A stretch of DNA of 64,000 bases from Sepiola atlantica (GCA_963556195.1 OY744525.1:41988576-42052575), one strand, 5' to 3'; counted from the stretch's first letter, positions 33,125 to 44,844 are shown. The notes: a model not told the origin generated them from the sequence alone. Numbers and translations are program-made.

Positions 33125-33350
33125 TCCCTTGTTGTCTAAAATGAATTCATAAAGAAATCCTCCACTCTATTTCCATAATGAGGCACTTTCTGTATTTTTT
33201 CTTTTTCCTTTCTATACAGTTTGAGACGTTTTCTTTCTTTCTTTTAACTTTACCGACTGAGACGTTATTTTATATGAATATTAGTGCGAACAATAGCGTA
33301 GCTTAATTTTTTTATGTATAAAATTCTCCGGGGAAAACAATGGAAGTGGT
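33125..33350 (-). repeat. Interspersed repeat R6, copy 1
   Basis: Shares with 42400-42790, 50085-50400 and 51250-51590 an ATATTCATATAAAATAA.GTCTC block (complement here), repeated GAAA/TTTC tracts and a CTATTT/AATAGAG block. It is probably a non-autonomous element with internal GTCTCA.A repeats. Confidence 0.6.
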
Positions 33351-33470
33351 TCCGAATCTCTGTGACTGAGGGGGACATATGTATATCCGATTTTAATGGA
33401 ATTTAAACCATATGTATAAGCTCGGGGCTTTAAACCATATGTATAAGCACTGGCTTTTTAACTTAACACC

Positions 33471-33507
33471 TGACCTTGTGTCTAACCTCCGGAAGAGGTA
33501 AATAATT
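33471..33507 (+). mobile_element. U2 snRNA-headed SINE, 3' tail fragment
   Basis: CTTGTGTCTAACCTCCGG and AGAGGTAAATAAT match the last 35 bp of the family. Only the 3' end remains, as for a 5'-truncated retroposed copy. Confidence 0.55.
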
Positions 33508-33664
33508 CAGAGAGTTTTCCAACATTTCAGCTTCTTCAGAATATATTAGAGGGCGAAACAGGAGGAGGAGGGGGTACAGTAAGCACAAAGAACGTAATAT
33601 GATGTTATGAGCATAGTAACATTCAATCCAGAGCAACTTCAGGTCTTCCTGCTAGTATATATAT

Positions 33665-33965
33665 AATATATCTGACATAATCACGTTGACACACCGGTTC
33701 CCCTTAGATCACCAAAGTTAAGCGACGTTGAGCCGTGTCAGTAATAAATGGGTGACCATTTGGGAGTACTGGGTGCTGTATGTGCTCTCCTCTTATCTCG
33801 GCATTGTTTCCAGTTGTCCTGGACTTCTCCTTGCCACTGGAACCCAGCAGTGTCTGGTTGGATATTGCGCAACCCTTGCTTCACAGTTACACGGCCAAGC
33901 ACCCTTACAGAGGGTATCCATTGTCTCTCACGATTGTACGGAGGCCATGGTGATATATAATGCGC
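33665..33965 (+). mobile_element. 5S rRNA-headed SINE, copy 2
   Basis: Plus-strand copy with head CACGTTGACACACCGGTT, TTAGATCACCAAAGTTAAGC, AATGGGTGACC and GGTGCTGTATGTGCTCTC, followed by the same body as copy 1. Relative to true 5S rRNA several loop positions are changed, so it is an element and not a working rRNA gene. Together with copy 1 it forms an inverted pair 1.6 kb apart. Confidence 0.85.
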
Positions 33966-34250
33966 ATTACGAGCAGGAATTTTATCCCCATGCTTGAAAC
34001 CTTTAATAAGTTGTAGTCAGATTCCAAAATACTTCAAAGCAATCCAAAAGGTACTTTAATGGTTAAAACTGAGTGAAAAATAGTTTACACGACTGAAGTT
34101 ATGGGCTTAGAAATGCATTAAACTTTTTTAGCGGATCATAAAATGAATCAAAAATTTTAAAATTTTGAGGGTGAACATAATTTTGTGTAATTCACCTACG
34201 GTTTTAATCTCATTAAAAAATTAGAAGTAAAAAGATTTTTAGTGGGAAGG

Positions 34251-34785
34251 TGACATGTGTAGCAGTTATCTCCCACTCTCAAACATAATTGCACCGGTTT
34301 GCCAGTAGGCGTCGCTTTTCACCGTCAGGTGGCGCTGGAAGACGACCACAGAGTTATCTGTCCTTCTTGATTATATAAACCGGTGCACAACGGCAGACAG
34401 GCCTCTTTTCAGTTCCGGCTACGGCAGACGGTAGTCATCGGAGACGCTGCTCGTCTCCTTGTCTGACCCACAAAATCACACGTGTTCAAATTCATAAACA
34501 CGTTTTTCTTCACACACGCATTCGTATTCCTACAAAGACGATTTCTTCTCCAGAACATTTTATTTTCACGTACACGTTTTTGATTATTGAACATATTTTC
34601 CCATGTGCGTTTCAACTCCACACACATTATACATACATACATATATACACACAGCATTCATCATTCCGCATACACACTGTATACATATTAATGTACTCTG
34701 TTTCATTGTCGTTACACACGTTCAATAAACGCTTTATTTAAACAACCTATTGCCTGTGAATTATTATTTTTCCTTGCATGTGACA
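34251..34785 (+). mobile_element. Candidate solo LTR
   Basis: Starts TGACATGTGTAGCAG and ends CATGTGACA, giving short imperfect inverted TG...CA ends. It contains a TATATAA box (34372-34378), a GC-richer stretch after it, and AATAAA at 34724-34729 about 55 bp before the end. That order (U3 promoter, R, polyadenylation signal, U5) is that of an LTR about 535 bp long. No internal region, second LTR or clean 5-bp target duplication was found. A host promoter with a short exon is the alternative. Confidence 0.45.
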
Positions 34786-35225
34786 TTGCTTGTATTATGA
34801 ACATGTAACCGGGATTCCCCCTAGAATCCAAACACATGTTCCATCAGGAAAAGTATAGATATGTCCCCCCACTTACAACAATCGATAAAGATGGGAATTA
34901 TTCCTACCGAATTTCAAAGTCTGTAAAAGTAGATAGCAAACACGCATACACAATATCTTATATTGGTATGTAGATATATGAAGACATAAAAATACCTTTA
35001 TATATTTTAGATCCTTTATGTATATGGATAAGCATAAATACATTATGCAGTATACACGCTTTCAATTATTATGAAACAAAAAAAAACGAATTCTCCATAT
35101 ACACACACGCATATGAGTTCACAAAAAATACTACGACTGCATAAATAAAATTCACTAGAAACATTGTCAGTGAATCCATATTTATATACATACATGTAGG
35201 CTTGCCAACTCAGAAAAATATCAGT
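34786..35225. other. No recognisable feature
   Basis: AT-rich with short CA runs; nothing further was recognised. Confidence 0.4.
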
Positions 35226-35676
<451 letters not shown>

Positions 35677-35759
35677 TATCTCTACAATTGTTCTATCTCG
35701 TATATTTAGCTAAACCTCTTCACATCTACTAAAAGTTTTACTTTTGGTTTATATTTGAT

Positions 35760-35761
<2 letters not shown>

Positions 35762-35800
<39 letters not shown>
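35762..35800. repeat. (TA)n microsatellite
   Basis: Abuts the tandem duplication that starts at 35801. Confidence 0.95.
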
Positions 35801-35804
<4 letters not shown>

Positions 35805-36106
35805 GAGAATGGTAGTTTGCTTGAAGCATTGCTGGGTATAGTAGTAGTAAGTTTTTGAAAGGCTGTGGGCAATGCAATTCCGGGTATAGTGTTGGGTGTT
35901 ATGTTGTGCTTGAGGCATCTTTTGAGGAAGCGGATCTGGCAGCTGGCTTTGGCACGTTTCTCTGAGAGTCGGAATAATTCTCTGGCGTATGCAAACTGTG
36001 TCTGGCCTAGACGAAGTGTTAGTAGAGAATGGTAGTTTGCTTGAAGCATTGCTGGGTATAGTAGTAGTAAGTTTTTGAAAGGCTGTGGGCAATGCAATTC
36101 CGGGTA
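35801..36106 (-). mobile_element. Tandem duplication with Penelope-like ORF start (candidate)
   Basis: An 86-bp sequence is present identically at 35801-35886 and 36021-36106, exactly 220 bp apart. The intervening minus strand encodes LGQTQFAYARELFRLSEKRAKASCQIRFLKRCLKHNITP. The pattern of a basic, leucine-spaced helix followed by FL..C..H.I.P resembles the N-terminal region of Penelope-like element proteins. The duplicated flank could be the partially tandem pseudo-LTR structure typical of that class. The assignment is tentative because no RT or GIY-YIG motif is present. Confidence 0.4.
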
Positions 36107-36998
36107 AGATGCAAGTTGAAAGGAAAGGAACAAAAACAATAAAAATAAATCGAATACGATATAAGACTTACTATTTATTTTTCCTTTTTTTTCCTTTTTT
36201 TTTTTTTTTTCATACATAACAGCAAGAGTGTTTTAGCTGTCCGGGTGATTAAAAATCACTATTTGATATTTCGGGAAAAGACATCCCTTTTTCAAAAATA
36301 ATTAGACCAGAAGAAGAATAATATTTTATTCTTCTCCGACTGTGTAGAGAATAATACAAAACAAAATGGCTGCCAGATATAGACCGCAGCAAAAACAGTT
36401 TCACAGGGAATATAAATTAAGTTAAGTTTTATTTTAATATTATGTTAAATATATGATTGGTGTTTAGAATATTAGTGTAATGTTGGTTAGGTGTATGGTG
36501 TTCGATAAACTGTTATTTTTGATAATATATATATATCATTTTTTTATTTATTTTTTTTTTTTTTTTTTTATATTTGAATATTTACTTTGTTTTATCTTCG
36601 TATTTTTTATTTTGTTTATCTTTCTATCGTAATTTAAGAATTTTAATATAAATTAAAGTAATTAGTCTCATATTTTAAATATTCTAGATCTATCTACTAT
36701 TGATTTCGATTATCATCTATTAAAGAAGTGTTATTAATTACTAATTGTGAGTTTCGTCAAATTAGATTAACGAATTAACTTATTAACTTGATATATTTAT
36801 CATAAGATAAAGGGGAGTAACTCTGGATATATATATATATGGAAGCACGGAAGAAAAGCTGTAAAAAGCCATTGCATCTTTCCGTGTTTTTGCCTTTGTA
36901 TGAATGTTTTGAAGTGGTTGGAATGTATAAATGTCTGTTTTAATCAGTGTACCAGAGGTTGATACATGACAATGATACGATAAAGTGATTGGTGCTTG
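36107..36998. other. AT-rich spacer with a class H-like hammerhead remnant
   Basis: On the minus strand at 36245-36310: TTGAAAA, helix II GGGA/TCCC, GAAATATC, the same arrangement as the class H remnant at 30505-30545. The rest is AT-rich with short T-runs and a short TA array at about 36822-36840. Confidence 0.4.
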
Positions 36999-37018
36999 TC
37001 GGGGGGGGGGGGGGGGGG
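36999..37018 (+). repeat. Poly-G tract
   Basis: About 19 consecutive G residues at the start of a purine-rich segment. Confidence 0.9.
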
Positions 37019-37500
37019 CTTAAGATCAAGATAAAAGAAGAAATTGGGCAGTTGGGAGACAAGATAGAATCAGAAGTGAAAGCGAAAAAAAAACATTTTA
37101 AGAAAAAAAAATACCGAAGGAGAGATAAAAAAAAAATGATTGGAAAAAAAAAAGAAAAACGCAAAGACAGAAATAGAAAAAGGGAGAAAAATAAAATATG
37201 GTAAAATGAATCTGGGGTAAGAGTTTTAGACAATTAAAAAAAAAATAATAACTGAAGGAGAAAGAAGGAAGGAAGAGATTGAAAAGATTGATCCTAAGAA
37301 AAAAACTTGAAGGAAAAAAATGTACAAGTGAAAGCTAGAAATAAATTAGAAGGAAAATAAAGAGAAGAATAATGTGAAAGAAAAAAAAAGAAGAAAGATC
37401 AGCTCATTAAAGACAAGCAAAAAGATGTCAAAAAAGAGATAAATAAAACGAAGAATGAAGAAGAGAAAAAAATTAACTGAAGGAGTAAAAGAAAATCTAA
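37019..37500 (+). repeat. Polypurine tract, about 480 bp
   Basis: Almost all A and G on the plus strand, with few pyrimidines. A 71-residue lysine-rich frame (36989-37204) and its antisense are simple translations of this composition, not genes. Confidence 0.8.
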
Positions 37501-37977
37501 CATATAAAGTTATCTTGTCGGATTGCCTTTAAGCTGAAATATCTGCTTCTGACTAGTCAGTTTCATTTGTTATTGTTGTACCATGTTATTGGCAATATTT
37601 TTTTCTAATGAGTCGCCACGTATCAAGTACAAAAGCCTCTGGAGGATAAGAGTTAATAAGATGGATAGATTGTCAGTTGAATGAAAAAAATATGAGGGTA
37701 TTGAAAATTATGAATAGAATGAACAAAGTTTGATTACTTCTGGGGACGGTTTATGACAAATATTTGTTGACATTAGATTTGAAGACAACCATGTTGTCTG
37801 TAGAGAAGCGCCCCCGTAGTAATGTGTTCTACAGACGGGAAGTTCTTAATATAATAAAATACTTCACTACAATTTATTATTCAAAAAAATATTTAGTCCA
37901 GCACAGATGACTGATAATATGAAACATTTTTAAATATCAATCATGCTGATTTTTATTTGTAGGTGATTAAATTATAA

Positions 37978-37982
<5 letters not shown>
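37501..37982. other. Fragments of R5 and LINE JB
   Basis: Complement of the R5 block (AAGTTATCTTGTCGGATT, CTTCTGACTAGTCAG) at 37505-37600, and a decayed complement of the JB coding end (GACGGTTTATGACAAATATT, ACATTAGATTTGAAGACAAC) at 37740-37850. Confidence 0.5.

Positions 37983-38052
<70 letters not shown>
37983..38052. repeat. (TA)n microsatellite
   Basis: Left border of a class C element. Confidence 0.95.
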
Positions 38053-38055
<3 letters not shown>

Positions 38056-38093
38056 GTTTCGGAATTTTGAGGGTTGATAATTTGTAGAATTTG

Positions 38094-38497
38094 GTATATT
38101 CAGACTAGTGTTCTCATCTTGGGTGTTTTTATCACAACGTTTCGGCTTCCAGGTTTAAGGCTCCCAAATTTCATACTAGAATTGTCTGCAAGGATCCGTG
38201 GCGTAGTGGATATAGTACTAAGTAAAATTTAATTCTAAGTGACAGTCATCTGAATGTTGAAGGGTTCTACGATACGAAGAATTGCGACTTACTGAAGACT
38301 TCTTCCCAGTCATGGCAGATTGAATGAGAGCATGCTACCCCTGTGGATTTAATAAAGGTTCCATTCGAAATTCTGTCCAGATTCCCGAGTTCAACTGAAA
38401 GATTCCCGAGTTCAACTGAAGAAGGTCGGAGTTTACATCGGCCGAAACGTTGTGATAAAAACACCCAAGATGAGAACAGTAGTCCGAATATATATTC

Positions 38498-38498
<1 letters not shown>
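38094..38498 (+). mobile_element. tRNA-headed SINE with hammerhead-like tail, class C, plus inverted partial copy
   Basis: On the plus strand: A box TGGCGTAGTGG at 38199-38209, a weak B box near 38262-38274, a body shared with 44905-45010 and 57760-57900 (CCCAGTCATGGCAGATTGAA, CTACCCCTGTGGAT), then CTGAAGA (38416-38422), helix II GGTC/GGCC, GAAACGTTGTG and a shared 3' tail ACCCAAGATGAGAACAG. The first 53 bp (38094-38146) are an inverted copy of the tail, so the locus folds back. It is bordered by (TA)n on both sides. The cleavage position is G in all class C copies, which predicts an inactive ribozyme. Confidence 0.75.

Positions 38499-38502
<4 letters not shown>

Positions 38503-38532
<30 letters not shown>
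38503..38532. repeat. (TA)n microsatellite
   Basis: Separates the class C element from MITE-3. Confidence 0.95.
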
Positions 38533-38534
<2 letters not shown>

Positions 38535-38540
38535 CAAGAG

Positions 38541-39552
38541 TGGTTAAATTCTAGGTCGGCACTTTTTGTGGCTGCCGTTAAGTATTATTTACTCCTCTCC
38601 AGGAGTTAGGCACAAGGCCAGTTTTATCCTACTCCCACAAGTAAGATGTGAGCCAAGGTCGGGTCGGAAAGTGGGGGTTGAAAAGCCAGCACCTGAAAGG
38701 TGAGCACTCTGACCATCAAAAATTGCCTGGGCAGCCCCGTCGGCATTCCCCGGTAGGGGCGCCTCAGGCAGTAAGCAATAAACTTACTCCTCCCCAAAGA
38801 GGGGAGGCGAAGCCTGGGAGGGTGGACCTCCTAGAACTGCACAGGACATACCCATAGACCGACGTAAATCAAGCCCCGAAGGCCAAGACAATACCAGTCT
38901 ATGGAGTGCAGTATCCATCGGAACAGATACTACACTTTGATCTTAGCCAAAAGGCCGTGTGCTGCCGTTAAGTGCGTAATGACTAATGGCGGTGAATGCC
39001 CTGAGAATGTCCCTCGTGATTAATTATATGTTAAAAATTCTTTACTATAGCCGGAACTTTTGTATTACAAGTATTTGTTTTATAATTGAAAGTGCATGAA
39101 GGTTTCATATTTTTCAAATACTTAAACGAAGTCGTATGTTTGTTAGAAATTATGTATTTTTTATGTCAGAAAATATGTATTTCTAATAAATATTATAATA
39201 TATAATTTTTTTGTATTAAAATTAGAGTTCTGTTTTTCTTTTTTTATCACGAGTTCCGGTTAACAAAATACGGTTGATTATTTGTTTAAGAAATTAAAAA
39301 GTTGATTATTTGCTTACAATTTTCTTAATAAAATATTTATAGATTCTGAAAGATAAAAGAAACTTTGTTTTATTATTTTGGTGTTGTTTGTATTATTTCA
39401 CAAAATTAAATAATTAATAAAATCTATAAAACCAATCTGAGTATTTGCTTAAACTATACTCAGAAGGAGCATTCTCATGGTATTAACCGCCATTAGATTC
39501 ATTACGCACTTAACAGAAGCCACAAAAAAAGTGTCGAGCTAGAATTTAACCA
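38541..39552. mobile_element. MITE-3 (TIR about 90 bp) carrying a U2-headed SINE
   Basis: The ends are inverted: TGGTTAAATTCTAGGTCGGC at the left and its near complement to 39552 at the right, continuing inward through ACTTTTTGTGGC, TTAAGTGCGTAATGA and AATGGCGGT.AAT. A 6-bp direct repeat CAAGAG lies immediately outside both ends (38535-38540; 39553-39558). The left arm is interrupted by the SINE at 38584-38960. Without it the element is about 620 bp. Non-coding, probably a non-autonomous DNA transposon. Confidence 0.85.
38584..38960 (-). mobile_element. U2 snRNA-headed SINE, copy 3
   Basis: Minus-strand element with the best-kept U2 head (CGGCCTTTTGGCTAAGATC, then GTGTAGTATCTGTTC). A perfect 13-bp target duplication GCTGCCGTTAAGT lies at 38571-38583 and 38961-38973. 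The duplicated target is unique-copy in the intact right arm of MITE-3, so the insertion into that arm is certain. Confidence 0.95.
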
Positions 39553-39589
39553 CAAGAGTTATCTACCTTACAACTATTTTTTCTGTATA

Positions 39590-39670
39590 AGTTTAAAACT
39601 GTGCAAACAAATAAAAAAAAATAAAATGACTTAACTGCATCCCGGGCAGCGCCGGGTAAGCATAGTTGGT
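39590..39670 (-). repeat. Interspersed repeat R5, terminal fragment
   Basis: Complement of the R5 start: AAATGACTTAACTGCATCCC, GGGCAGCGCCGGGTAAGCAT. Confidence 0.65.
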
Positions 39671-39689
39671 TATTTTAATTAAAAATTAT

Positions 39690-40380
39690 CCTAATAATAA
39701 AAGCCGAGAAGGAAAATATATAAATTGAATAAAAAAAGTAAGACATGAAAAATGCAATGAAGGAAATAATGTTTCCTAAGAAAATGTACAAAAAGGAATG
39801 AAAGAAGATTAAATAATATAAGATGAAAAGATAAGATAGAAAGGATAATCATTTAAAATAGACCCAAAAATGCCAAAAACATGAAAACAAGGAAAGAGTT
39901 CATGCATGAAAAGAAATTGAGAAAAATTAGCTACAAATAAAAAGGATAGACAAAATAGAAGGAATATAAGTAAAGATCTGAGATGAGAAAGAATGAAAAA
40001 TTAAGTAAAGAATAAAGAGAAAAAGAAAAAATGAAAGAGAATATCAATAGATTATAAAAAGATATCAAAAAAGAGATATAAAATAGAAGAAGGAAAGTTT
40101 TTTTTTAATCTCATTTTCCTAACTTGAACGTATCTCAGCTGATATTTTAATTGGTATTAAAGAAAAAAATTTAAAGGATTAAGAAAATTAAAAAATTAAA
40201 AAGAAAACACCGGAATTGAAGAAAAACAAACGTGAAAAAGGAAAGTATTAAAAGGAAGCAAAAAAGAGTTTGAAAAAAAAATGGAAGAAAACAGAAAAGA
40301 GAGGAGAAAAAGAAATGGAAGAAAATAGAAAGGAATGAAAGAAGAAAAGAAAAAAGAAAATCAATGTTGAGGCCCATTGA
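39690..40380 (+). repeat. Polypurine-rich tract, about 690 bp
   Basis: Strong A+G bias on the plus strand, similar to 37019-37500 and probably of the same repeat family (AAGTAAGA, AGAAAAAG, GGAAGAAAAT phrases). The frame on the minus strand at 40171-40389 is its phenylalanine/leucine-rich complement. Confidence 0.65.
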
Positions 40381-42399
40381 CCCCATCACCTTCCTTGATA
40401 AGAATAAAAGTTATTGAAAAAACAAAAAACAATTATCAGCCATGACTGACTTTTATTGTATCCTATGTTGTATCAAAAAAAGAAAAAAAAATTCCATAAG
40501 ATATATTAGACCCTCAGTGATGTTATAAGCTGTCATCCCCAGGTAACATGAGTTATTGAAGATACTATGTATGAGCAAAGCAAGCCTCCAGCGGATTGTA
40601 AAGGTTAATATGTCTAATCAATGATTTGCCATTTTGAAAAGGTAAGAATATGTAGCTAGGTGGGTGGGAGATAGCGAACGCGCTATTATGCCGGAATTCA
40701 TGCTTGTGTATGAAATATTTATGTTTTCAAGTCTACTGTCGTTTCATGTATTTATGTATTTATATGCAACCTTTATAACTTGTTAAGCGCACGTGCGTCT
40801 GAAAATAGGGGTAGATTTATTTATATATGCAAATGTGTATATGCACATATATGAGCATATATAGACTCAATATGTATACATACATACATACATATATATT
40901 CACACATTTATGTATTACTACGTGAATGCTTGTTTTTATACGAAGTTACATCTCTAGTGGTTTTATACGTATATTTACATGATGCTATGCAAAATTTTGC
41001 ATTTCACTCCGCAAACCTACAAAAAAAAAAAAAACGACTTGCCCTATGAGACAGTTTTACTTGAAATTTAAAGATGCTGATTTTTTTTATATAAGCTATT
41101 CATTTTTTGCCTAGCACTTGCTACAGAAACGTACAAAGCTATGAAGAATCTATGTGCAGGGTGACGCCCCCCCCCCCCTCTCAACCTACAAAAAAGAAAT
41201 GCCACTAATGGATTTGTTAATAAAATTCACAATCCTTTCTACACTCCTTTCTATATTTGGTACAAATAAACTTCAGTATGTCTGACTTGTTCACCAAGTT
41301 TAAGTCATGAATTTCCAACAGTCTTTTGGAATTTCACTATATTGAACCAACAAGTGTACATTCCAAAATAAATGGGAGTGATGCACAAAAGAATGTGTAA
41401 ACGTTACTATTGACGACTTAAAAGATTTTAAACGAAATATAGTTGGAAAATTAGTTCAAAACAATTTATTTTGGTTTACTTACTCATGTGTGACGTATTT
41501 GCGTTAAAAACAAGTTAATATTCAATAGAAAATATAAGCATGTTAAGTTATCGTTATATTTGCCTTGAGTATTTTTTCGAAAGAAAAAGATGTCCGACAG
41601 ATAATTAACTGCTCAAGGCCAATATTAACGCTAACTTCACATGCTTATATTTATGGCCTTGAGGAAGCACAAAAAGAACCATAATACTGAATACTGTATT
41701 GCAAAATATTTGGAATAAAGTTTCGGCTGAAACCTGTATGCACATATGTAGCCAATATATATATATATATATATATCAGCGAATGTGTGAACCATATACA
41801 TGCTCTGCATATAAATTATTATCAATGTATTAATGTAGGTGTTTACTGATTTATGTTTATATGTCTTGCTATCACATGATGCTGATCTTTTCTTTGTCAA
41901 ATGGATTCAGATGAATAACGTTTTGGAAGATATATCTGGGTTCTAAAATCATCTTTGCGAAACCTATAAGAAAACGGCAAAGTTTATTTAAAAATACACA
42001 AAATTCATGAAACATATTTTAGTAGTCAGTGTTCGATTATTTTTTATTTATTCATATTTCTCATTTTGATTTAGAATTTTCAGTTGGAACCAAGGCGAAT
42101 AAATATTTTATTTTTATTAAAAATTTTTTTTTTATATGCGTTGTTTTTCATTTCAGATAATAAAACAAGAGCATGTATTTTTAAAATGCATCCATTCATT
42201 CTACGTGTTTAATCATAAAAATGCATACCTTGAGAAACATTTTGATTTGCTAGAAGGCCTGTATGTCTACAAATATCTATTTGCCTTGATGTATATACCT
42301 GTATGGCATGTGCATCGAAATGGAAACGTGTACATACGTATTTATATACTAGCTTTCCCGAACCGGCGCTGCCCGGAAGTATTTATACTTTATGTTTAT
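40381..42399. other. AT-rich DNA, no gene recognised
   Basis: Short TA run at about 41757-41775, C-run near 41168 preceded by GCAGGGTGACG, which resembles a MITE-2 end. At 42355-42375 a CCCGAACCGGCGCTGCCCGG phrase resembles the R5 end. Frames at 41637-41900 and 42136-42408 have no recognised domain. Confidence 0.4.
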
Positions 42400-42790
42400 G
42401 TCACATAAGTTTACACCCACTGTCAAAAATGACCAGAAAAGGTAATGCTTCGCCAGTGTTCGTACTAATATTCATATAAAATAACGTCTAAATCAGTGAA
42501 GTTAAAAAAGAAAATCGTCTCAAACTGGAAATGGTTAAATAGAAAAAAAAGAATCGGTATGGAAAGAAGAAAAGAAAAAAGAAAACGTCTCAAATAGTGA
42601 AAAATTTCTTTCCGAATTCATTTAATATGGGGGGGGGGGGCATTGTCCGACGTGCTGTTTTCTGCTTTCTCTCTAAACACTTAAAATGCTTTCCTCCGGC
42701 AGCTTTTTTTTTTTTGTTTTACTCGCTTTTGTGTGACAGGATGGATATATATTTATTTAGATTTATTGAAACAAAAAAAAAAGCATGACA
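42400..42790 (+). repeat. Interspersed repeat R6, copy 2
   Basis: Shares CCAGTGTTCGTACTAATATT, CATATAAAATAACGTCT, AATCAGTGAAGTTAAA and AACACTTAAAATGCTTT with 50085-50400. A G-run sits at about 42630-42640. Confidence 0.65.
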
Positions 42791-43974
42791 GACAGACCAG
42801 CAATAAAAAAGCATTTCATAGATATAAGGATGAATCTAAAAAAGAATGATTTGAAGAAAATCTAAAAGTAGTAGAAAAAGAAATTAAAGAAAAGTTTTAA
42901 ATACTCGAAGACGTTGATATAAAAAGAAATACACACACACACACATATATAAGTAAAATAAGATGTCAAGGTAAAATGGCTTAAAATTCCCATGATGCAT
43001 CTGATGGATCTTCCCAATCCGAGATTACAAAGAATAAGAAGCAAAAAAATAATTCTGATTTATATTCTTTCTGATGGACTATTTTCACGAGAGATGGGGA
43101 GTCTTGTAATGTTGTTGTTTTTTTTGTTGTTTTTTTTACTGTAGTTCGATTTTGTTTTTTTATGTTTCTCTTTTGCAGTTAGAGAGCGCCACTCAAATCT
43201 TTTAATATCTTATCTCATATAAATATTTAATATCCAAACACTTAAGGTACATTCCGTGGACTCGTTACTGAACCTCATCAATATAGATTGTCCTTGCGTC
43301 AGACAAGATTGGTCTGTATACCTAATTAGCAAAACTAATTTAATTATCTACTTTTAGTTAAAAATTCACTAAATATCAAAAATAAATTGAAGGACCAGAG
43401 TCTGTATTGTATTATTTCCATACACCAAATAAAATAGTCGCCTTCTTTAAAAAATGTGAATTTATAAAGTATTAACAAAGTTATTCTATTACAAACACAA
43501 GTAAACACGCAGGAGTTTAAATGCTGTGATATTTTAAACTCCTAAGTAAAAATTATATTCATTTAATCAAACAGTGAATTTTACACCTTAGAATCTTGTT
43601 GTTTTTTTAAATTTTATGAAAGCAAATCTATTTTTCATTTAATGCATTTATTCAATAACACATTTATTAACAAAAATATACGACCAGAGAGAACATATTT
43701 TTCCTAGTTAATATAATAGATGACGGAAATAAGCATCAACAAGAAAAAAAGTTAACTAAAACAGTTATGGGTATCTGCAATTGTATTGGAGGTTCAAACT
43801 GTTTATTTGTCACCCATGATTTTCTTCATTCATAGTTGAGTATAGGCCTCAATTGGTAAGTGCCGCACACTTTTCTTTCTCGTGAACCAGAGTTTAAGGT
43901 TATCTCTGCTGATTCTTTCTCGTGACAAGTAGATGCAACATGTTCTTGGAGGAGATGACAACGTCCATTTTGTT
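42791..43974. other. No recognisable feature
   Basis: AT-rich; short CA run near 42932. No repeat or coding match was recognised. Confidence 0.4.
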
Positions 43975-44165
43975 TTTATATTAGCTGTACCTACCCGGCG
44001 TTTCCCAGAATGCACTGATGTCATTTTAGCTTTTAATCTTTTTTTACTCATTTTTAAACTTAAGGTAGACAACTCCCATTATATTCTTCAGTTAAAAAAT
44101 GAGTTATCCTCCTTGCTGATTTTATTTTTAGGTGATTATTTAAAAATGTTTCATATTAGCGATCA
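43975..44165 (+). repeat. Interspersed repeat R5, 5' part
   Basis: TATTAGCTGTACCTACCCGG, then GTAGACAACTCCCATTATAT and the AGGTGATTATTTAAAAATG block. It stops where R8 begins. Confidence 0.7.
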
Positions 44166-44635
44166 CCTGTAGGCTATATTTAGTTTAATTTAGTTTTATA
44201 AAAAGGGACAAAGAAGGAGGTGGAAGCCATTTGTGAAAATTCAGAAACCTCCAATCTTTGTGAAATTTTAACAATAGATATTAGACATCAATTAATAGGT
44301 ATGCCTCAAATTTCAGTTTCTTTGGAATATTTTGAAGGGATTTCAAAGAGTATAATATGTGACACCAATTAATATTAGACACCAATTAAGTCAGATTTCC
44401 CGAATTTCAATTTCTTCTTCAGACCTCTTAAGCTTAAGCCTAAAATGTTAGGCATTTTCAAAATGATGCAATTACTTTTGATCAAAATTTGAGTAAGGAT
44501 TCTAGACATAAGGTTTAGTGGCATTAGATCTTGATTTTAGTCTTCATAAGGAGACTTGAAAATGGTTCAAAACTGTTCTGTTCGGGAATTAATTTCATCA
44601 GTCCTGGAACGGGTATTCTGCTAGTATCTATATAT
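44166..44635 (+). repeat. Interspersed repeat R8, copy 1
   Basis: Matches 53041-53634: GTAGGCTATATTTAGTTT, GGTGGAAGCC.TT, TTAGACATCAATTAATAGGT, CTCTTAAGCTTAAGCCTAAA, GATCTTGATTTTAGTCTTCA and the end CAGTCCTGGAACGGGTATTC. Non-coding, about 500-600 bp when complete. Confidence 0.75.
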
Positions 44636-44844
44636 GGGCGACATGTCCAACCCTATCAATCATACTTAATAACTTTACGCATTAAGCAAATCATATATAA
44701 TACGCATGTTACTGTCAATGGTCTCTCATCGCATTTAATAGTTAAATGTATGATCCAGTGGATCGAACTAGCTTATAAAACCAAATGCAAAACTTCCTCA
44801 AAGGATGTTCAAGAATTTTTTAGATAAGGATTGATGGTTTGGAT

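Noticed and set aside
35706..36217. Two 128- and 159-residue minus-strand frames as host genes
   Set aside because: They run through a (TA)n array and a 220-bp tandem duplication, so the repeated peptide is a duplication artefact. At most a Penelope-like fragment.
41637..41760. Another hammerhead (GAGGAAGC ... AGTTTCGGCTGAAAC)
   Set aside because: No CTGANGA, no helix II and no cleavage site in order on either strand.
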